NCBI GenBank assembly: GCA_013397455.1
Contig: VYZB01000036.1
Coordinates: 131,905-195,904 of the forward strand
DNA from: Crotophaga sulcirostris
Lineage: Eukaryota; Chordata; Aves; Cuculiformes; Crotophagidae
Length of the DNA stretch: 64,000 bases
Direction: 5' to 3'
Made by a program: the position numbers and the translations under genes. Below are positions 50,099 to 62,692 of this stretch, in pieces. Under the pieces are notes generated by a model. It saw only the letters and a list, made by a program, of their open reading frames with translations. It made no database searches and had not been told where the DNA came from. Within the stretch, counting starts at the first letter, position 1. Every line of letters begins with the position of its first letter.

Positions 50099-51338
50099 TT
50101 AGGTTGGTGTAAAAATAATTGCTGTTTTTAACCACCAACTTTAAATTAGTATGTCTCAGCTTGGAATAAAATGTATTCATCAAAATAAGAACCATTAGAA
50201 TCTACATATTTTTGACAAAGAGAAACAAGTCTATTTATTCCAGTAGCAGAGATTTCTGGAGTCCTGGAACAGATGAATTCTTTGAAAGCATTCTGAGCTT
50301 GGTTGTGGAAAACCTCTTACAGGAAGTTCTTGAGAAGCTTTAAAATGTGGTAGCTGCTGGGAAAGGAGTCTGGTGTGTAAGCTGGATGACCTAGAGTTTC
50401 ATAGCTCAGTTCATGCAGCTTCTGTGGAATCATTTGCAAGACATGCAGTTGGGGCTGCCTTGGAGATGAATTCGTCCTTTTCGATTGACCAATGTTGAAT
50501 GTAAATGTTGCAGTTCTTAGTGCATTTTGTTGATTTCCTTGAAATACTTTTCTGCTGTGATGGTTTCACCAGGATTTAAGAAGTCGTGGTTGATGATTCC
50601 ACTTGCCAACCATCAAACAGTGACCATAACCTTCTCTTGGTACAGCTTCATTTTAAGGAAGCTCTTTGGTGCTTCAGCTTAGTCCAGTCACTGCACAGAA
50701 TGCTGTTGCTTGTCATATAGAATCCATTGTCACAATGTGATCAAGAAATGGATCATTTCTGTTGCACAAAAGAAATGCAAAGCAGACGTCATAATGGCAA
50801 TAATTTTTATTTTAATTCAGCTCATTCAGCACATATTTTTCAAGTTTTTTGATTTTCCAGTTCGGTGCAAATGTTGAACAACTGTCGAATGGTCAACAAT
50901 TAGTTGCTTTGTGTGGGTCTGCTTCAGTAATGGCCCTCAGTTTGTTGTTGACTATTGCAGAAGGACGTCTGTGATCCTCCTCATCTTTAAGGCTCTTATT
51001 TCCATTAGGAAATTCTTGGAATCAGTGTTGAGCTGTATGTTCATTGTCAGTGCCCTGGCCAAATGCTTGGTTGATATTGATAGCACTTTCCACTACTTTA
51101 CGTCCCCTTTTGAACTCATAGAACAAAATTGCTCAAATTTCTTTTTTTTTCCAACTGTAATTCAATAGCATAATATCAAACAGAAAAAACAGTCAAAACA
51201 AAACCATTAGCATAAATAAGTAGAACAAATTTTGTGCTTTAAAATGTATAGTACATGAACACAGATAAATAAAAGTTTAATCCAAAATAAGCATCACATT
51301 TTATGACAAAAATGGCAATGATTTTTGCATCAACATAA
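50099..51338 (-). mobile_element. Mariner DNA transposon, near full length, inactive
   Basis: The 1240-base element is flanked on both sides by TA, the mariner target duplication. The left end TTAGGTTGGTGTAAAAATAA and the right end (complement TTATGTTGATGCAAAAATCA) are an imperfect inverted pair of the Hsmar1/Galluhop type. The transposase lies on the minus strand: its C-terminus reads ATGINRLVSLCQKYVDSNGS then YFD, and further upstream NPGETITAEKYF is clear. It is dead: the first catalytic DEKW step is deleted, the HDNARPH region has lost its Asp, and stops interrupt the frame. Confidence 0.9.
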
Positions 51339-52039
51339 TATTTAATATTCTTTACCATATTTAACTTTGTGGGAAAAGAAATACCTTTTTCTTTTCCCAG
51401 CTGGCATTTTATTGATTAAATTTCTGTTATATTAACCTTATGCTCTCCATGTCCAAGACATAGGAGTATAATTCCGTTTCCTCTTCTTGGTACAAATTTT
51501 TCGAATTCTTTATTAGATCCTCTCCTACTTTGTCCCAACACTTCACATTAATACTCTATCTTCCAAAATGCTATCAATTTCATAAATATGCACATATGAA
51601 CATGCATTAAAAAATACATCTTATAATGGTTAGTTATGTGTAAATGTTGGATTTTGTAATACTTGCAAGTTCGGAGTTACACCTTCTCTGTCAAGGTTCT
51701 TCTGCAGTTTTCTATTTATAAAGTTTAGGAAACTGCTAGTTGAGCCTGTTCAGAATCTTCTAATTGACAGGCATATATTTTAGCTGATCTTGAGTCCTGT
51801 TTTTCTTGTTCCTTCCTTCAAATTTCAGTCATCCCTTGTCTCTCTTTCAGTGACCAGATTATAATCAACAATAAAATTGTGGCAATAATTTATGTGTAGA
51901 AGGTCCTGAGAATATGTCATAGCCATATCAAAGTCATCTTTATCTTAAGTAAGACTTCACTTCCTAATCTTTCACTAATTTTGAACAATAAACATGAATA
52001 TATTTACTCAGGGATTCTTTATAATCTAGGCTTTCAGAA
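51339..52039. other. Spacer between mariner and CR1, nothing recognised
   Basis: AT-rich DNA with no gene or repeat signature seen. Confidence 0.4.
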
Positions 52040-52470
52040 AAAACTTCTATAATGAGGACAGGCTTAGGAAATCGGGCTTGTTCAGCCTAGAGAAGAGAAG
52101 GTTCTAGGGAGACCTTATAGCAGCCTTCCAGTACTTAAAGGGGACCTACAGGAAAGATGATCACGGGCTCTTTATCAGGGAGTGTAGTGATAGTATGAGG
52201 GTTAATGGTTGAAGCTGAAAAGCTGAAAAAGGGTAGATCTAGATTAGATGCTAGGAAGAAATTTTTTACTGTGAGGGTGGTGAGGCACTGGGACAGATTG
52301 CCCAGAGAAGTTGCGGATGCTCCATCTTTGGAGGTGCTCAAGGCCAGGCTTGATGAGGCTTTGAGCAACCTGGTCTAGTGGAAGGTGTCCCTGCCCATGG
52401 CAGTGGTGTTGGAACTGGATGTTTCTTAAGGTCCCTTCCAACCCAAACTGTTCTATGACTCTATGACCTA
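52040..52470 (+). mobile_element. CR1 LINE 3' fragment
   Basis: The ORF2 tail (GLFSLEKR-like region, then the HWDRLPREVADAPSLEVLKA-like region) is followed by a 3' UTR with CTGCCCATGGCAGTGG and GTCCCTTCCAACCCAAACTG. It ends in TTCTATGACTCTATGAC, a typical CR1 terminal repeat. The frame is broken. Confidence 0.93.
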
Positions 52471-55400
52471 CCAGCCAAAAAAAACACACAAGGGCTCCCG
52501 TGTCCCCACACTGCAGCAAACAAATTCAGCTTGCAATAAAATTGGCTTATAAAGTATTGGAGCTAGGTGAATGTATTCCTCTTTTTTACTCATTCAGCAG
52601 GAACTCTGTCAGCATCTAGTTGTAACATTGTACAAAGCTTGACTTGGCAGAGTGTCTCCTGTGCTGCCAGGAAGCTAAGTGCGTTGTTGGTAGTAAATGT
52701 GGGCTTGTAGCATGGACCAAATCAAGTAGCCCCACTGAAAATGGCTAGGCTCATGGATTAAGGTGCTTCTTGATCAATAGAGCAAGGTGCTAGCACATAT
52801 GTCATATTACCAGCCCCATTCAACATGTCCAACAAATTTTCCTGTTAATGAAGTTTAAATTTCAAGCTGAAACTGTAGCAATGAGAGGAGGCTGCAGCCG
52901 CACAACTTCTACTGGGATGGAGTAGAAGTGGGTGGAGACAGTCTCTGGTCCTATTGTCACACCCATGTCCATGTGTCCTTGTTTTACTACTGACTGAAAT
53001 TAATCATAGAAAATTAAGGTAGCTATGTCATTAATAACATGTCTTAAGAATAGTGCAAAATGCAGATGCAATGCTGGGATGTTTACATCCACATCCACAT
53101 TGTCCCATTGCTTACACTGTGGATGTCAAGAGCACTCCGGCTTGGAGCCTCAGCGATACCTGCTGCTGTCAGATTAAAGAAAGGCAGCTCAAATTTTAAG
53201 AGTAAATTCTGCTTGAGAAGATTATATTTTCATAGATTATTTTTTCAGCATTATCACAGAGATTCTCTGAGGGAGTAATGGAGTGTCAGGAAAGAAACAA
53301 ATGAGAAGTTATTTTTGAAAAAGTTCATGCATCTGAGATGTAAACTGACCAAATGTAAATTCTCTTAGGCCCACGGAGTTAACCTACCTGATTTAGCAAG
53401 AGTCTACCTGAGATAAACAAAGTGCTTGCAACTTATTATCTTAAAGGAAGCTTCACAGAGCGTGGGAGGAATCCCCTTAATGAGTCATAACATAGGAAAC
53501 ATCAGACTTCACGTGAGGTTTTGCAAATTTTTTTTTAAAGTAAACTGTTGTGGAGTACTAGTACAGTTGCACACCAAAATAGTGTATTTGTATCAATGTT
53601 ATTTAATCAATAGTGAAGGAAAATTTGTATTTCAATGAAAACTTATTTCAATTATTAAAGACTAAAATTCAGATGTGAAATCACACTATAAATCTCCCTT
53701 TGGATCCTGCAACATATTTAATAAAGTAATATAGAAAAAATACAGAAGACAAAAATAATAGTGAGTAACTGCTTAATCATTAATATTTTCTTTTAAAACA
53801 GATCAAGTGTCAGAAACCAGGTCCAGGGTTGCACTGAACCAGACTTTAAGGCTCTTCCTTTTTTCATTATTTGAATTTGAATCAGTGTTGAACTCTAGCA
53901 GCTTGAAAGATCAGAGAGGGTGAATCACGAGGTTTGGCTAGTACCCATGCCCTTCTCCCTTATTCTCAAGTAATTACTTATTTCAGGTTCAAGGCAAGCT
54001 GCAAATTAAAATTGTAGGGCCAGGGCATTTTTGTGCAAAGGTTCAGAATTCTTCTTAATTGTACCTAAGAACATATATAAAACCTGCAGAAAGATGCTAT
54101 TACTTTGTTATTAGAAATAATTCGGAGCCTGTACTTGCAATCTTCAGATATTTTAAGAGGATTTTTTCCCCTCTGTGTGCATCCCAGGTCTTCAGTAATT
54201 CATTTAAAGCCTGTCTGCACCATCCTTGAAACTGGAGTTCTCGGTTCACAGTGGGTAACAAATCTGTTCAACAGTGCCACAGTCATGGGGAATATTCCCT
54301 CAGGAGCTGACCATGATAGAAGAAAGGATAGAAATCATGCTGTTTCCCTATAGAAATGGCTAAGTGTAAGAAAAGCGATAGTAGTAGGGCTGGGACTTCT
54401 GAGATGTGCTGTTTTATTGGACACCCCTCATCCAGCACCTGGAAAAGTTCTGCAGAAACCTCTCAGTCTTCGTGATGAATTTTCATCGAGCCTCCAGCAG
54501 AATTCTTCAGAAAATAGTCCCCCAGCAGAGCCCTGGAGCTCCCTGGCTCCCTGCCTGCTCAGTCACGCGAGGTCAAGCCTCCAGCCTCCAGGGTCAACGA
54601 GGTTACATAGGTGGTGGGCAAGGCTTCTCCAGAAAGTGATTTCAACCAAATTTAGGATAAGGATTTACAGCTTGTCAGCTATTACCTTTATACAGCAATT
54701 ACAAAGCATGAATGAAAGACTGTATGCTCTAGATCTTACTGTATCAGTAACAGTGATGCACAGAAACCTGTTCAGGTGGCCAGGCTACATTTCCAGCAGC
54801 TGCCAATGCTAATGCCAACTGGACAATTTCATTTTGGAAACACCTCACGTCTTAGAAAGATATATACCCTCTCAAATTTCTAAAAGGCAAGGTTTTATTT
54901 TTGCTTTTAAGCCAGTTTCAGTCTGATTAAAAAAAAAAAAAGAAAAGGTAAGTTTTTATATTTACATCTCCTGCAGAGTGGAAACATCCTGCCTTTGCGA
55001 GCTCTACAGACCCACCCCAATGAGGTCTGAAGGATCTGCTTAGGTCAGGAAAGTCAAATCACCAGATCCAGTGGATGTAAATCAGGAAGAAAGTTGCACT
55101 TTACAGGTCAGAAAACAGAAATATCTGTTATGTCTTACAAATCAACAGTATTTCTTTATATTTTTATGGAATATTTCATTAGCTCTGTATTTCCAATTCC
55201 CAAGAAAATATGAAGGAGAAGGAACAATATACAACTCCAAAAATAGGTAAAGTATGGCAGTTTGGAATTCTTTACTGAAATTAGTTATGGAGAGATGTTA
55301 ATCACTGTACCCTCTAACCTGGCTTCAGGTCACTAACTTTACTCTTAATCTTTGCAAAGATTAACAATCAGCCAATTTACATATATAGCTCTGTAAAAGA

Positions 55401-58400
55401 TTTACAGTTTCAGATTGTAAGAACAAGCTCCAGATATCCCTGCAAGCTTCCTGTCTTTCTGTTTCTTCCAAATTAAATACCAGACTATTTTCTCTTCCCA
55501 CTTTCCCCCTCAAAAAAATCCAACCAAACCACCACCACCAAAATACCAACCACAGTGGAATAATAATTTTTAAAAATACAAAAATTTTATATTTTGTTCT
55601 GACTTTTTCAGAAGAGGCTAATTTTTTTCTAAAGCATATCCTGAACAATTATAACTTTACTTATGAAGAAGGCAGAAGCAAATAGTTAAAGGAAAAAGAC
55701 TGTATTTTTCTGTGCTTCTGGGTAGCCAAGCATAGCAACTCTGGGCTCTCAAGGTCTGGGTTCTTACAAAGTGAACTGAAGAGTTTCATAAAAGAAGCAG
55801 TTACTATTTAGTAGTTACTATTTACTACTACTAGTAGTAAAAGTATAGTAAAACAAACTTCTTGGCCAACTGCTGCATACAATTTTAAATAAACTGTCAA
55901 CATTTCAACAAAATTACCTTTTTCTTTCCTTTCCTGTTGTGTGACACAGCAAATTCCATGGAAAAAACCACCCATACTGTCCCAGATCAGCTACTCTTAT
56001 ATTACGAAAACGTTTGTTTCCTACCTGACTCAGCAGTTTAAAATATCACTAAAACACACCTACTTATTTAATACAAAGAAAATACTTCTTGAAAACAAGA
56101 ATTACATTCCAGTTCTGATACTCAAGGCCAGACTGACACTGTACTAACTATTCTCCCTCTTTATGTTTAACCATGCAAAGGATGCGATGCACCTCCCTTT
56201 CTTCTGTCAGTGTCAATATAGAGATTGGCACAGCTCAATGCTGGCTCATCCTGCACCTTGACTTTTCCTAGGGGACACCTCTACTGAGCTTGCTGTTTTT
56301 TCCTGAGTAGGGGCAACTGCTGATTAACAGCAATCAGTGTTTGAAAGCTAGATTCCTCCTGCCTGCTTACAGCTGCCAGCAGGGAGCAGAGGCTGATTGT
56401 GCAGCCCGAGTCCAAAGGAGACATGGTAGCCTGACCTATGGTTTCCAAAACCAGATGTCTCTCTTCTGACTGCTGAGACCAAGATGGTTTGCAATAGTTT
56501 TCTGCTATGTGTGTTAACAGTACCCACCAAATGGGTTCCATTTCATTTAGGATCTTGTTCTCTAACTACCTATAGCTACATACAGACTGCTAACCCACCA
56601 CAGCCAAACACGCTAAGGGAGGTCATGACAGCTCCCCTTACAGGATATGTATGTTGTGTGTTTATGCAGTCATACATCCCTTTCCCTATATGTTCTAAAA
56701 AACAACGACGGAGGGTTAATGAGAGTTTCTGACAGATTCTAGAAACTCTCTCTTGGCTAATAAAGCAGTCCGCAAATTCCTCTGTCACAAGGTTCAATGC
56801 CTTCACATTCCTTTGCAGAGTGTCAGGGTGATCTAACAACAGCAAACTTGCTGCTGCTGGTTGCAGAGTAATCAAGGAGAGAAATTATCTGTGTTATACC
56901 AATTTGGTCTTCAGTCAGGCTCCAGTTTGTGTTATTGGGGCTGGGGAATAGCTGACCATGGCTGGGTGGTGGGAATGAAAGCTGTCCACAACTTTGAAGT
57001 TCCCTACCTAGACCACTTCATTATAGAGTTCCTCAAAGGCAAGCAAATGGTCAAACTTTCAAACAAACAAACAGACAAACCACCCCAACAGCAAATAAAC
57101 AAACATATTTTATTGTAATATAGAGTAAGTCAGATAACATTTTAAGTACGAAAAAAATCAGCTAGGTAAGATGCTAATAAAGTTAAATACATAAATAATA
57201 TTTCACAGTATTTATACATTGTTCTCCTCCCCTTTTTGTATGGGTTTGGTTTAGATAGTTTTGTGTCTTCCTGACCATAGCAAATTCTGCACAGACTCCT
57301 CCGATCTGGAAAGGCTTCCCTTCAGCACCAGGAGGGGCTGGCTGCTCCCTGCTTCTCGCAGCAGTTCCCATCTTCAAGCTGCAGGTTCTGAGCTCCATGC
57401 CCTGCTCCCTCACTACCCCTCCCTGATGGCTCTTGAATCTTCCTGGGCTCTCAGCACGCTTGCTTGCTCGGGAGCATTTTCCCCCACCTTGCCTTCTTTC
57501 CAGTTGGCTGCATCTCACCTAGTTTCTATTTAAAGGATCAGCATGAAAGCATCCAAAACTAACAAAGCAAATGTCAAATCTGCCTGACTCAAGACTTATC
57601 AACAGTGTGGACCAAATGGCTTCTTGGTGGCCGGCACTCAGGATAAGTTTAGTTAGACCTTGCTGCTCAGCCTTGGAGGCATAGGGTACTCTGCTGTCAA
57701 CAGCCCCGTTAAATGGCATTAACCCTGTTAACATCTTTTTCGCTTGTCTTCTCTCTTGAGATGTCACACAGCAAACCCAGCTTTGAAAGATGCTTGCATA
57801 GAGAGGGCAGGCAGCATTACCAGGGCTGTCCTGTCTCTGCCCCTTTTTGGTAACCTCAGCAGGCTGTTTCACACCCTGGTTGCCTTCTCCAAGGCTGAGA
57901 TCCTGCTCTGGCTCCACAGAACCTGAAACACATGACTGCCTGAAGCAAGGACAGGCAGCAGGGAGACAGGACTCTCTGGGGCCATGTGGAGCCTGATGGT
58001 GTGGACAGAAAGAACAGGCTCTCCATGTCTATGCATCTCCTGTGCACACAGGGGTTATGCACATAAGCCCTGTTCCCTGCTAACAAACTCCAAAAGGGCT
58101 GGTAGTTTATCCTGAATCTGAAGTGCATCACTAAACTTTAAGAAAGACAGCTGCAGACCTGCAGAAGGGATGAGGGGTATTGTGAATTTGACCATCACGA
58201 TTATGGCCCATCCCTTAATAAAATAAAATTGAAAATCAAGATTAAAATAGGCCAAGCTGCAAAACAACATTCATTCTTAAGACTATGCCCTCTGTCATCA
58301 ACACTGCAAGCAATGGAACTATAAATATAATAATTAAGAATTAACCTCCTTACCTAACGCAAATTGGCATCAAGTAATATCGGTAACAGATCGTATTTAT

Positions 58401-61400
58401 TTTACAGTTCCTAATCAGTGTGCCACAAACACTGACTGGGTTAAATTCAGGCAGTATGGTGAGTTATAGTTCACTACAACTTAAGACACACATTGTGTTC
58501 TTCCTAGTTGAGTTTCAGAAATTTGTACACAGCATTTTCCAGTTTCTTACTAGTTCACTCTATTGTATTTAACTTTGCATTTATGTCATTTTTTGCCAAG
58601 GTTACTCCTTGCTGTGGGTCTCCATTATTTGTTGCATCATGATTTGACAAACATTTCTTACAGAAACCAGCAGATCGACAAGCTCTGAATACACTGCAGT
58701 AAAGCCATATTTTATGGAAAGCACGTGCCGCGTTTGTAACATAAATGTGTATAAAGTTCACAGTTACAACACAGGAACAGGAAAAAATATTTTTAATACT
58801 CAAACTTTCTCACAAGTTCTGCTGTTTTAAAGGTCAGTAGAATTTGAGTGGTAGTAAATTTTCATACCTTTACAAGTATAAAACATTTACCGCTTACGGT
58901 AAGGTTTGGTAAAATTTTTTATGGCTACACAGTGCACTGTTAGTACATAACCGTACAGATTTCTTTGTTAAAACTTTTGAGTAATATATATTTCTGTGTC
59001 TCTTAGCACACCCCAAAGGAAGGTATTTTTAGGAGAGAAAAATGTACCTTATATTTGTTTGTATCTCTTTTGCTAAAGACTCTGAATTATCAGTACTTTA
59101 TTACTAAAATTCATACATATATCCAAGGAATTTGCATGAATCAACTGGTAATCACTGTTTACAAAAACTCCCTAGAAGATCCATGAAAAACAAACAAAAA
59201 AGATGACACAAATACTATAAAAGCAAATCCATTTAGAAGGTGAATGACTATTCATGGTATTCACTCAGCTCTGGTTGTTACATATACTCAACTTTCCTTC
59301 CTCTGGCCAGTGGAGCTGAGCCTTTCCTATGACCCTACTTGTTCGCAGTACCTGAAGCAGCTTTCTCAGAGGAAGACTAAGGTTTTTTAGTGTTTTCTTT
59401 GATTTACCCTCCTTTTTTAATCACTCTTTTGGTACATCCTATCGTTTCTGTCTCTCTACTCTGTCTTTCCTTTCTCTCTGCTCCTCAGTGGACTTGCAGA
59501 GAGGCTGACATGCAGAAAAACCATAATTAAAAATGATTCCTTTCCCTGCTTAATAGGACGCAGTCCTACCAGCTCAATTCATTTCACCACAGTAACATCT
59601 GTGCCACAGTCAGGCAAACAGTACTACTTCAGGAGGAAGGGAGAGAAGTTTTCAAAACTGGCTTTTCAAAGCACTCTGCTTCACTGACTTGTCGAAAATC
59701 TCCGGGCTTCACAAAAATTGAAATTGAGCCCTCTCGGTCAATTGTCTCTAACCTAGGTCTAAAAACATCCTATTCATTTTCATTCACTTCTCAGATAAGG
59801 AAATTTAAAAATTGGTGTCATGTTCATGAGGCTGTAATGTTTACTGAGGTTGAAGGATTACTTGATCAAAGGAGCCTAAGGAGGATGTTGTTCTTCTGCA
59901 GAAGGAGGAAAAATGTATCTCACTGCCTCCAACTGGAAATTTTAAAAATTTTTTGAATAAAGGATGTTTACTGAGCTTCTCCACATTTTTTTCAGTTCAT
60001 ATGCAATGAAAAAGTCAGAATGTTTCTCTCCTTTCAGCAAATTGTAAAGAAATGTTGTGCGTTATACGTCTGAGGACCTGATTCTTTTACAAGTACTTAC
60101 TGAATGTAGGGGTTCAACTGACAAGGAAAACCACAGAACTGAAGAAATTAAAATGTGACATTATTAAAATCATTCCTAACACCAAAATCAATTACAAAGT
60201 AGAGAAGATAATCAGGGAAGTTCATGGGAGTGCCAGGAGGAAACAGTAAAAACAGTTATGCAATGTCCGAGGACAGACTAAATGATGATAAGATTTCTTA
60301 TAGGTGGTGGTGACAGAGTGAGCTTTTGCCATGGTTCAGTATGCAGCTGTTTGTAGCAGCGGCAGAACAGAGGTGGCATCTCTAATTCCCTCTAAGTGAC
60401 AGCAAGGTGAGTGGCTTTGCTGAGCCGTTGACTTCTATAGCAATATCTGGGTTCCCAAAACTTCTGTAAAATAGCCCACACACTTGACTGAATAAATATT
60501 GATTGAGGGTCTAGTTCTCAAGAACATCTTGTTTTATGTCCAAAATCGATGATTTTATGCGGTTAGCTTATGGCTAAAATGAGCCGGGCTCTTTAATAGC
60601 ACTGTATTGCAGGTTTTCTGCTCTAAAACTGCATTCTTTCTTTAATTCTCCAAATTAACTGTGTTAAGAAAACTGCCGCATGAACTGAAAGGACAACCAA
60701 CAGGTGAATATGAGTTTGGTACTTTATTTTAGATTCTTATCATCTTGATACAATTATTGTGTAAAATATGATGCAAAGATAAAATAAGGAGATAAAATGT
60801 CAGTATTGGCCAATGATTTGAACGTCAGGGCACTTGTCCTTCCCAGATGCCTTCTAGGAGCAGCTGGATACAAACATGCACAAAAAGGTCAGTCAGAACT
60901 ATAATTTTGTGAAGAACTAGCAAGGCTTACTCTGATTTTCAATAGCAGGTTAAAAAAGCTGGGGGAGAGGACAACAAAAAAAACCCCAACAACAGGTTTC
61001 ATCACTTACGTATACTTTCATATTTCTGCATCCTGAAATACAAACAAGGATGCAACTTGTTACAGACTCCTTTGAATTCTGGGAATTCTTTTTTTCAGCT
61101 ACTTAATTATCAACAGCAAAACCTTATCCCTCCAGAAAAATGTTCATCTTAGATATCATATTATTAAATCCATTGAAGTAACTTAACTAAATAAATTATG
61201 ATCAAGGTTTATGTTCTTTTGGGGCTTTTTTTTTCTAATCAGTCTCATCTGTGCGCTAAATTATTTATATTACAGTCTGGCCTACAATACTCAGACTGAA
61301 ACAACTGTGGAGACATTGCACTGAGGGTTTAATGTTTAGTTTCCTTCTAACGTAAAAATTTGCCTTTATCTTGAAGAGAAAGAAAAAATAAAAACCAACC

Positions 61401-62175
61401 AAAATAACATTAAATTTTCTTTTTGTTTACTTTAGTGAAAAATCTTACTTTACCACTACAATAAGTGAGGGGGAAATTAGGACAACTGTCAAGAGTCTAC
61501 CATTTAATCTAAAATAAAAACTTCTCCTTTTCCAGTTTACTTTAAACTAACCCTGTTTCATTGGCACAAAGGAAATAATGGCTTAGATCCTTGACCTGAA
61601 AAAGTGAATGTTCAGCTATCAAAAGAAGCATAAACCACTTTGCTGTTGTGCAGCACTATTTACCTGAGCATCTCATGGCACTTCTCAGTGAATTGTTGTT
61701 TTATTGAAGCCAAAATGAAGGTATACAGAAAGGAAGATCTGAATTTTTGAAAGAAGCTTGTAATTAGGTGTTCTTCCACGTTAGCAGGGACAGCTTTCAA
61801 CAAAGTTAATTTCCAGTGTCCGAAAGTTTAGATTCAACTGGCATATTGTTTGCTGCATTGGACAACATCTGCTTTTACTAACCAGTCTGCTGTTTGAGGG
61901 CCTTTACCTCAGCTCTTTGTCTAAATTCCAACTGCAGGTATAATAAAATTGTGTAAAAAATTTGAGAATTATTATATAGCACTAAATGACATACTGGAGA
62001 TAGTCAGTAGACTAGATGACAGTCAGAAACAATTGATTTCCCCACTTCTGACCTCTGGCTAATTTTGCCTCCCCACTCCAAGTCTTCCTGATGTACTTGC
62101 AAACCTTCTCTGTGAAGAATTATTTTAGGAGCTTAACATTTACGACTTAAAAAAACCCTAAGGATGAACAATTTT
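52471..62175. other. Upstream flank, no gene recognised
   Basis: Almost 10 kb without a supportable gene. The part at about 57.2-58.1 kb is somewhat more GC-rich and has frames up to 132 codons (57519-57917 minus), but none match a known family and splice partners are lacking. A small palindromic TACTACTAGTAGTA cluster lies near 55825-55845. If IQUB follows SLC13A1 upstream here as in mammals, it must start beyond this window. Confidence 0.4.
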
Positions 62176-62692
62176 ATGTATCCTATGATTGCAGTGTTGG
62201 GATGAAGGGATACAGGCACTTTAGGAAAGATAGGAAGGGGATGTTGCCCTCTATGTCAATGACCAGCTGGGTTACATGGAGCACCACATGGGGATGGATG
62301 AGGAGCTGACTGAGAGCCTATGGGTCAGGATTAAAGAGAAGATAGGGACAGGAGACATGACGGTGGGGGTCTGCTACAAGCCAGCAGACCAGGTAGAGCA
62401 AGTAGATGAGGCCCTGTATAGACAGATAGGTGGTTCTTTATCAGGTAGTGTAGTTGTAGGATGAGGGGTAATGGTTTTAACCAAAAAGAGAGGAGATTTA
62501 GGTTACATATTAGGAAGAAGTGTTAGGTTGGTGAGGCACTGGACTAGGCAGCCCAGAGAACTCATGGAAGTCCCATCCCTGGAGGTGTTCAAGGCCAGGT
62601 TGGATGACACTGAGCAGCCTGACCTAGTGGAAGGTGTCCTTGCCCATGGCAGTGGAGTGGGAACTGGATGATCATTCTATGATTCTATGATC
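62176..62692 (+). mobile_element. CR1 LINE with internal deletion (endonuclease piece joined to 3' end)
   Basis: Bases up to about 62433 read as CR1 endonuclease sequence (GMDEELTESLWVRIKEK, then GDMTVGVCYKPADQVEQVDE and ALYRQIGG). From about 62434 the sequence jumps to the ORF2 tail and 3' UTR (ARLDDTEQPDLVEG-type region), ending ATTCTATGATTCTATGATCT. The middle 1.5 kb or so, with most of the RT, is missing. Confidence 0.9.

Noticed and set aside
50911..51168. 85-codon plus-strand frame
   Set aside because: Antisense to the mariner transposase remnant.
57519..57917. 132-codon minus-strand frame in a GC-richer patch
   Set aside because: No known family, no splice partners or promoter signals, and competing frames on the other strand; probably chance.
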